Assembly: GCA_017743585.1 (NCBI GenBank)
Contig: JAGHYP010000024.1
Span: forward strand, 1-16,736
Reading direction: 5' to 3'
DNA: 16,736 nucleotides
From: Chloroflexota bacterium
GTDB taxonomy: Bacteria; Chloroflexota; Anaerolineae; Aggregatilineales; UBA2796
The notes under the pieces are model-generated. The model searched no databases and had not been told where the DNA came from. It worked only from the letters and a program-made list of their open reading frames with translations. Position numbers and translations under genes: made by a program. This document shows, piece after piece, positions 11,813-16,736 of this stretch. How positions within the stretch are numbered: the stretch's first letter is position 1; every line of letters begins with the position of its first letter.

Positions 11813-13093
11813 TCACATTTTGCCCGCCCTGATCTTGTTGTACATCGCCTGTGTCGCCTTGGAGGGCTGAATGCCGAGCGTGCGGCGCAAGATCTCTGAG
11901 AGCTTCTCATACTGCGCGATCGCTTTCGTGATCTCGCCGCGCATGCTGTAGAGCGACATCAGCTCGCGATGGATATCTTCGCGTTGCGGCACTTCGCGCA
12001 TGGCGCGCAGGTAGAAGTGAATTGAGCGCTCAGTGTCATTTTGGGTGCGATAGAGCCGAGCGATGCCGATCAAGGCTTCGGCGTAGGCAAGGCGCAGCTG
12101 CTCACGGCGCTTGACGACCCATGCCATGTCGTTCTTGTACAGGAACGGCGTGCGATAGAGCTTGATCGCGCTGTACCACACTTTGGGATCATCGGGCGGA
12201 TTCAGGCGCGCGTTCTCGATGATGCGCTCGAAGTGCGCCACATCGTAGTGGATTGCCAACTGCCCCGATGGGCGGTAAAAGCCGCCGACGTACTGCGTCA
12301 GCTCATAGCCAAGCCGCTCGCTGATCTTGCGCTTGGTGACGTGGAAGACGTTGGTGGCTTCTTTGGTTGGCAGGTCGGGCCAGAATGTCTCAAAGACTTC
12401 ATCGCGCGTCACCATTGGATGATCCACGAAGAAGTAGAACAGGTTGCGCGGCAGCGGACCATCCCAGGTAGTGATCGGCTTGCCGTCCACGAAGACGTAG
12501 CCTGCTGCCAAGCCGTAGACTTCCAAGTGAGCAGGGGCGCGGCGGTTCGGATTGAAGATGCCTTCATCTAGCGCCATGTCATCGCCGAAGACGACGCCGG
12601 CGCCTTGATACACGATCTCCGACCACATCTGGTAATCGAGCAGGCGGCTATTGATGACGACTTTCAGGTCTTCAGGCAACACCTGCGCCAGGCGCTCGAA
12701 GAACGCCAGAAGCATCTCGCGGCTCACTGCAGGATTAGTCAACAGCAGGTCAGCGTTATCCAAGACAAGATATGTTGGCTTAGGATTCGCACGGCGCAGG
12801 TCGTTCACCAGCGCATCGGCGCACTCAACAGGCGGCGCTTTACGCTCAGCCGCTTGCACGCTCTGCGCGCCGAAGCTTGGATCGAAGTCGCGAAGCCCCT
12901 CCGCTAATTCCTGCAGGAACGTATGCAAGTCCACTGCTCGGATGAGCGCGTAGTAGTATGCTTCGCTGCCCGTCTGCAGGAACCAAGCCAGCAACGCATT
13001 GCGATTGCGCAAGCGCGGCGAGAGCAGGATCAGGCTGCGCTCTTGCGTCTTCTCCACGAAAGTTTCAGGTGTGAACTGGCTGTAGGCGTTCAT
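11813..13093 (-). CDS. Transcriptional regulator, STAND-like N-terminus plus winged helix and BTAD-like domain
   Basis: A 426-residue protein. Residues about 1-185 resemble the ATPase module of MalT/AfsR-type regulators: ERSLILLSPRLRNRNALLAWFL (18-39) stands where the P-loop should be, but the GxxGxGKT residues are absent; TYLVLDNADLLL (107-118) is a Walker B-like strand, and VVINSRL (145-151) fits the sensor strand. Residues about 190-265 (LEVYGLAAGYVFVDGKPIT to FHVTKRKISERLG) are an OmpR-like winged helix as in SARP/BTAD proteins. The remainder is helical-repeat DNA: WYSAIKLYRTPFLY, IARLYRTQNDTERSIHFYLRAM and YSMRGEITKAIAQYEKL are BTAD/TPR-type. The ATG at 13093 is preceded by GGGGGAG; a TTG at 13153 is less likely. 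It probably binds DNA; target unknown. Confidence 0.8.
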   Translation of the reverse strand: MNAYSQFTPETFVEKTQERSLILLSPRLRNRNALLAWFLQTGSEAYYYALIRAVDLHTFLQELAEGLRDFDPSFGAQSVQAAERKAPPVECADALVNDLRRANPKPTYLVLDNADLLLTNPAVSREMLLAFFERLAQVLPEDLKVVINSRLLDYQMWSEIVYQGAGVVFGDDMALDEGIFNPNRRAPAHLEVYGLAAGYVFVDGKPITTWDGPLPRNLFYFFVDHPMVTRDEVFETFWPDLPTKEATNVFHVTKRKISERLGYELTQYVGGFYRPSGQLAIHYDVAHFERIIENARLNPPDDPKVWYSAIKLYRTPFLYKNDMAWVVKRREQLRLAYAEALIGIARLYRTQNDTERSIHFYLRAMREVPQREDIHRELMSLYSMRGEITKAIAQYEKLSEILRRTLGIQPSKATQAMYNKIRAGKM

Positions 13094-13160
13094 AGCTCCC
13101 CCGCTTTCTATGTCTCTTGTCTGATGCATCTGATGTAGGATCGAACTGCGCAAGCCATCT

Positions 13161-13180
13161 TTCTAAAGTATATCTTAGAA
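13161..13180 (-). promoter_or_regulatory. Putative promoter and operator of the regulator gene
   Basis: TTCTAA (13161-13166) and TTAGAA (13175-13180) are inverted around 8 bp. On the minus strand the segment reads TTCTAAGATATACTTTAGAA, so TATACT, a 5/6 -10 box, sits inside the repeat, about 75 bp before the start codon. No good -35 is seen. A palindrome over a -10 box suggests repression, possibly by the gene's own product. Confidence 0.4.
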
Positions 13181-13334
13181 CCCGCGATATGGTCTTACCG
13201 AGATTGTAATCTATTCGATGGAATAAAGCAAGATCGTGAGTGAGTACTCTTGATGCATCCACATGTGATCCGCGCAATTAGACCGAATGTGATGTAAAAC
13301 CGCACATTTTCTGCACAATCCAACATTTAAGGCA

Positions 13335-13351
13335 GGCTCAAAATGTGAGCC
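13335..13351 (-). terminator. Hairpin downstream of hisS
   Basis: GGCTCA (13335-13340) pairs with TGAGCC (13346-13351) around a 5-nt loop, 32 bp beyond the hisS stop on the minus strand. The sequence after it, TGCCTTAAATG, is only weakly T-rich, so termination is plausible but not certain. Confidence 0.4.
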
Positions 13352-13382
13352 GAGCCGACACACTTGAAATCTTCGTCAAATT

Positions 13383-14759
<1,377 letters not shown>

Positions 14760-14815
14760 GGCCCACCCTTATGCGGCATGCGGAGGCACTCTCACCTCTG
14801 TGTGCGCTATTACAA

Positions 14816-14844
14816 ATTATAGTTCGTTAAGGCAGAATGGTCAA
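14816..14844 (-). promoter_or_regulatory. Consensus-like sigma-70 promoter of hisS
   Basis: On the minus strand TTGACC (14844-14839), a 17-bp spacer and TATAAT (14821-14816): 5/6 and 6/6 matches at ideal spacing. Initiation near 14809 leaves a leader of about 50 nt. It is the best promoter in the window. No T-box-like specifier or attenuator was seen in that short leader. Confidence 0.75.
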
Positions 14845-14892
14845 TCCTTGCCTATGCAAGTTACACACGAGATTATTATGGCTCTTGCAACA

Positions 14893-16736
14893 TCAGAATA
14901 AGCCGAGGCGCAGGATGACGAAGCCGCCGCGCTGGAGCGTGAAGCCGCGCTCAAAGCTGCCCGAGGCGCCTTCGCTCAACACCAGCTGCGCCGAAGACGG
15001 CGCAAATGCGATGCCGCCTGCCGTGTGATAGCGCGCCGCTTCAAAAAGCTGCGGCTGCGCAGTGAAATTGATGGCGATCAGATACAGCGCGTCATCTGAC
15101 CAGCGCTGCAGCACGTAAAGTGCATCTTCGTTGCGCGGAATGGCAAAGTTGCCTGCGCGCAAGGCGGCGTTCTCAGCGCGCAGCTTGCCTAGCCGGCGGT
15201 ACAAGCTCAAAAGCGAGTTCGGATCGCCCTCTTGCTCTTCTACGCTGATGCCGTCGTTAGGCGCGTTGTTACGATTAGCAGGCTTGAACCATGTCGTCAT
15301 GCCTGCGCCTGTCTCTGCGGCATACCAATCGAGCGGCTCGCGGCGAAATTCGTCGAAGTACGGATTGCCGCTGCCTTTCACGCCTTTCATGCCGATCTCT
15401 TCGCCATAGTAGATGGTCGGCACGTCGGGCGCGGTGTACAGCCAAACTGCAGCGGCGCGCGCCAGCTGCCAATTGCCCTCCACCATGCTCATCAGCCGAT
15501 TGGTATCGTGATTGTGGCTGAAGTGCGCCATGAAGGTCGTCGGCGCAATGGTGCGCCGCATCGCGCGGATCGCAGCGCCGAGCGGCGCCGCGCCGCCTAC
15601 GCCGTTGATGATGCCGTCGCCATTCCGATCTGGCTGCCCGCTGAGCGCATGAAAGGCGGGGAAGTGAAAAGCGGCGTCCAGCGCGGTGCCGTCTAGAAAG
15701 CGGCTGATGACGGCGCCATCCGCCCAGATTTCGCCTAGGAGGATCGCGCTCGGATTGACCTTATCCATCGCCGCGCGCAGCTCGCGCCAAAACTCGAGCG
15801 GCACGTCTTTCGCCACATCGGCGCGCAGCCCATGCACGCCATCGGACGGATCGCCATCGCCGTTCGGATCAAGCCAGTGCAGCGCCACGTCAATCATATA
15901 CTGACGGACTCTGGGCGAGTCGTAGTTCAGCTCTGGCATCGAGCTGATGCCCGCAAAGGCTTGGTAGCGCGTATGCTCAGGATTGTTCCAGATGTAGAAC
16001 TCAGCGTACGGGCTTTGCGGCCTGCCCAGCGCGTCGCGAAAGAACGGGTGCTGGTCCGAAGTGTGATTCGCCACGTAGTCGATCAGCAAGTACATGCCGC
16101 GCTGCCGCACGGCCTGGATTAGCGCGAGAAAATCTTCGCGCGTGCCGTAATCGGGATTGATCGTGTAATAATCGATCGTATCGTAGCCGTGATACGACGG
16201 ACTGCTGAAGATAGGCAACAGCCAGATCGTATTCGCGCCGAGCGATTGGATGTAATCCAAGCCTTCGATCACGCCGCGCAAATCGCCGATGCCGTCGCCA
16301 TCTGAGTCGCGGAAGCTGCGCACGAAGAGCGAGTAGATGACGCTCTCGCCGAACCAAGCCGTCTCAGGCTTGCGGACGGGCAGCGGATCGAACTCAGGGG
16401 CGCTCAGCGCGGCAACTTCCATGGCGACCTCGATCTCAGGCAGCAGAGCGAGGTCGCCCTGCCAATCGGCGTGCATGCTCAGCAGCCAAGCTGCCCGACC
16501 GTCAGGCAGAGCGATTTGCACAAAACGACGGCTGCGCGCTGTAGCGGTCACGGGCTGCCCCGCTTCCAAGCGCGCGACTTCGGGCGCGGCAAGCGAAGGC
16601 GCGCTGCGGGCAGGCGAGGCGCGATTGGTTGTGCCGTTCAAGCTGACGGCAGTTGGTGTCGGCTCAGGCGTCGGCGTAGCGGTCGCCTCAGGCGTAGGGC
16701 TGGGCGTCGGCGTGGCGGTCGGCGGCGCGGTGGCAG
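14893..16736 (-). CDS. Secreted GH13 alpha-amylase-type glycoside hydrolase with SH3b-like domain, 5' partial
   Basis: The frame is open to the window's right end, so the N-terminus is missing; 613 residues are visible. Numbering from the first full codon, residues 1-30 are a Pro/Thr/Ala linker, typical of exported proteins. Residues about 42-95 look like a divergent SH3b domain. The GH13 barrel begins near 130 (VIYSLFVRSFRDSDGDGIGD, the last part a calcium-type loop). Conserved regions: DYVANH (219-224), GLRADVAK (302-309) with nucleophile Asp306, LLGEIW (332-337) with acid/base Glu335, and FSHNHDT (405-411) with His409-Asp410. DPNGDGDPSDG and DRNGDGIING are further Asp-rich loops. The final about 90 residues are the beta-sandwich domain C. 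The complete triad suggests an active alpha-glucan hydrolase; exact specificity unknown. A TTG at 16641 is internal. Confidence 0.92.
   Translation of the reverse strand, partial: ATAPPTATPTPSPTPEATATPTPEPTPTAVSLNGTTNRASPARSAPSLAAPEVARLEAGQPVTATARSRRFVQIALPDGRAAWLLSMHADWQGDLALLPEIEVAMEVAALSAPEFDPLPVRKPETAWFGESVIYSLFVRSFRDSDGDGIGDLRGVIEGLDYIQSLGANTIWLLPIFSSPSYHGYDTIDYYTINPDYGTREDFLALIQAVRQRGMYLLIDYVANHTSDQHPFFRDALGRPQSPYAEFYIWNNPEHTRYQAFAGISSMPELNYDSPRVRQYMIDVALHWLDPNGDGDPSDGVHGLRADVAKDVPLEFWRELRAAMDKVNPSAILLGEIWADGAVISRFLDGTALDAAFHFPAFHALSGQPDRNGDGIINGVGGAAPLGAAIRAMRRTIAPTTFMAHFSHNHDTNRLMSMVEGNWQLARAAAVWLYTAPDVPTIYYGEEIGMKGVKGSGNPYFDEFRREPLDWYAAETGAGMTTWFKPANRNNAPNDGISVEEQEGDPNSLLSLYRRLGKLRAENAALRAGNFAIPRNEDALYVLQRWSDDALYLIAINFTAQPQLFEAARYHTAGGIAFAPSSAQLVLSEGASGSFERGFTLQRGGFVILRLGLF

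Larger units (their letters stand above)
13094..13382. other. AT-rich intergenic region between hisS and the regulator gene
   Basis: This 289-bp gap is clearly richer in A+T than the genes around it. Besides the TTCTAA palindrome it holds four copies of an ATGTG core: ACATGTGATC (13261), GAATGTGATG (13285), AAAATGTGCGG (minus strand, 13300-13310) and AAAATGTGAGC (13340). CACATTTT (13303-13310) and AAAATGTG (13340-13347) form a perfect 8-bp inverted repeat. No gene or RNA signature was seen. Confidence 0.45.

Noticed and set aside
7861..11945. GCGATCGC (HIP1-like) octamers
   Set aside because: Only about three were noticed in the window, at roughly 7862, 7990 and 11937; too few to call a HIP1-type repeat.
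12041..12571. Plus-strand open frame of 176 codons
   Set aside because: It is antisense to the regulator's winged-helix and BTAD-like part, with a translation that matches no family.
13285..13308. CRP-type site (TGTGA...CACA)
   Set aside because: The half-sites are 9 bp apart instead of the 6 bp required for a CRP/FNR dimer.
14847..14860. CTTGC-CTAT-GCAAG hairpin after the amylase gene
   Set aside because: It has only 5 bp, no T-run, and overlaps the hisS -35 region; not convincing as a terminator.

Overview
The window is about 60% GC and densely packed with genes, and reads as ordinary bacterial chromosome. The likeliest source is a member of the Chloroflexota (Anaerolineae-like). The reasons are a regulator with an ATPase-like N-terminal region followed by a winged-helix/BTAD-like part, secreted enzymes with bacterial SH3 domains and Pro/Thr-rich linkers, tandem PII-like cyclic-di-AMP receptor (DUF970) genes, and a family-4 uracil-DNA glycosylase. 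This is inferred from gene content; no rRNA or other phylogenetic marker was searched. No tRNA, rRNA, CRISPR array, insertion sequence or phage gene was seen.

Layout, plus strand, 1-9361. The left edge holds the end of a secreted SH3b-alpha/beta hydrolase, then a small FmdB-type zinc-ribbon gene. A 270-bp intergenic stretch rich in inverted repeats and carrying a TATAAT promoter leads to an unrecognised lipoprotein. Next comes a housekeeping operon: two tandem, diverged PII-like c-di-AMP receptor genes, queA (translationally coupled by ATGA to the second receptor), tsaB, a rimI-like acetyltransferase and a family-4 uracil-DNA glycosylase whose last five residues look like a beta-clamp-binding peptide. 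After a hairpin, a second plus-strand unit holds a GT-B glycosyltransferase and a multi-membrane-spanning GT39/GT83-like glycosyltransferase, overlapping by ATGA.

Layout, minus strand, 9382-16736. Reading right to left, the right edge carries most of a secreted GH13 alpha-amylase-type enzyme whose N-terminus lies outside the window. Then come hisS with its own consensus-like promoter and a TTG start, an AT-rich regulatory gap, the regulator (whose Walker A loop is missing), and an operon of yraN, miaA and two unrecognised membrane proteins. The yraN promoter is followed by a 34-bp near-perfect hairpin. The two strands converge at 9361/9382 with 20 bp between stops.

How the genes fit together. 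Four genes act on tRNA: queA makes queuosine at position 34, tsaB helps make t6A37, miaA makes i6A37 and hisS charges tRNA-His. They sit with genome maintenance (the glycosylase, YraN-type nuclease fold), second-messenger sensing (c-di-AMP receptors) and envelope glycosylation. No complete new defence or biosynthetic system was found. The points most worth a second look are the diverged receptor pair coupled to queA, the clamp-binding tail on the glycosylase, the regulator with a degenerate P-loop, and the structured intergenic regions.
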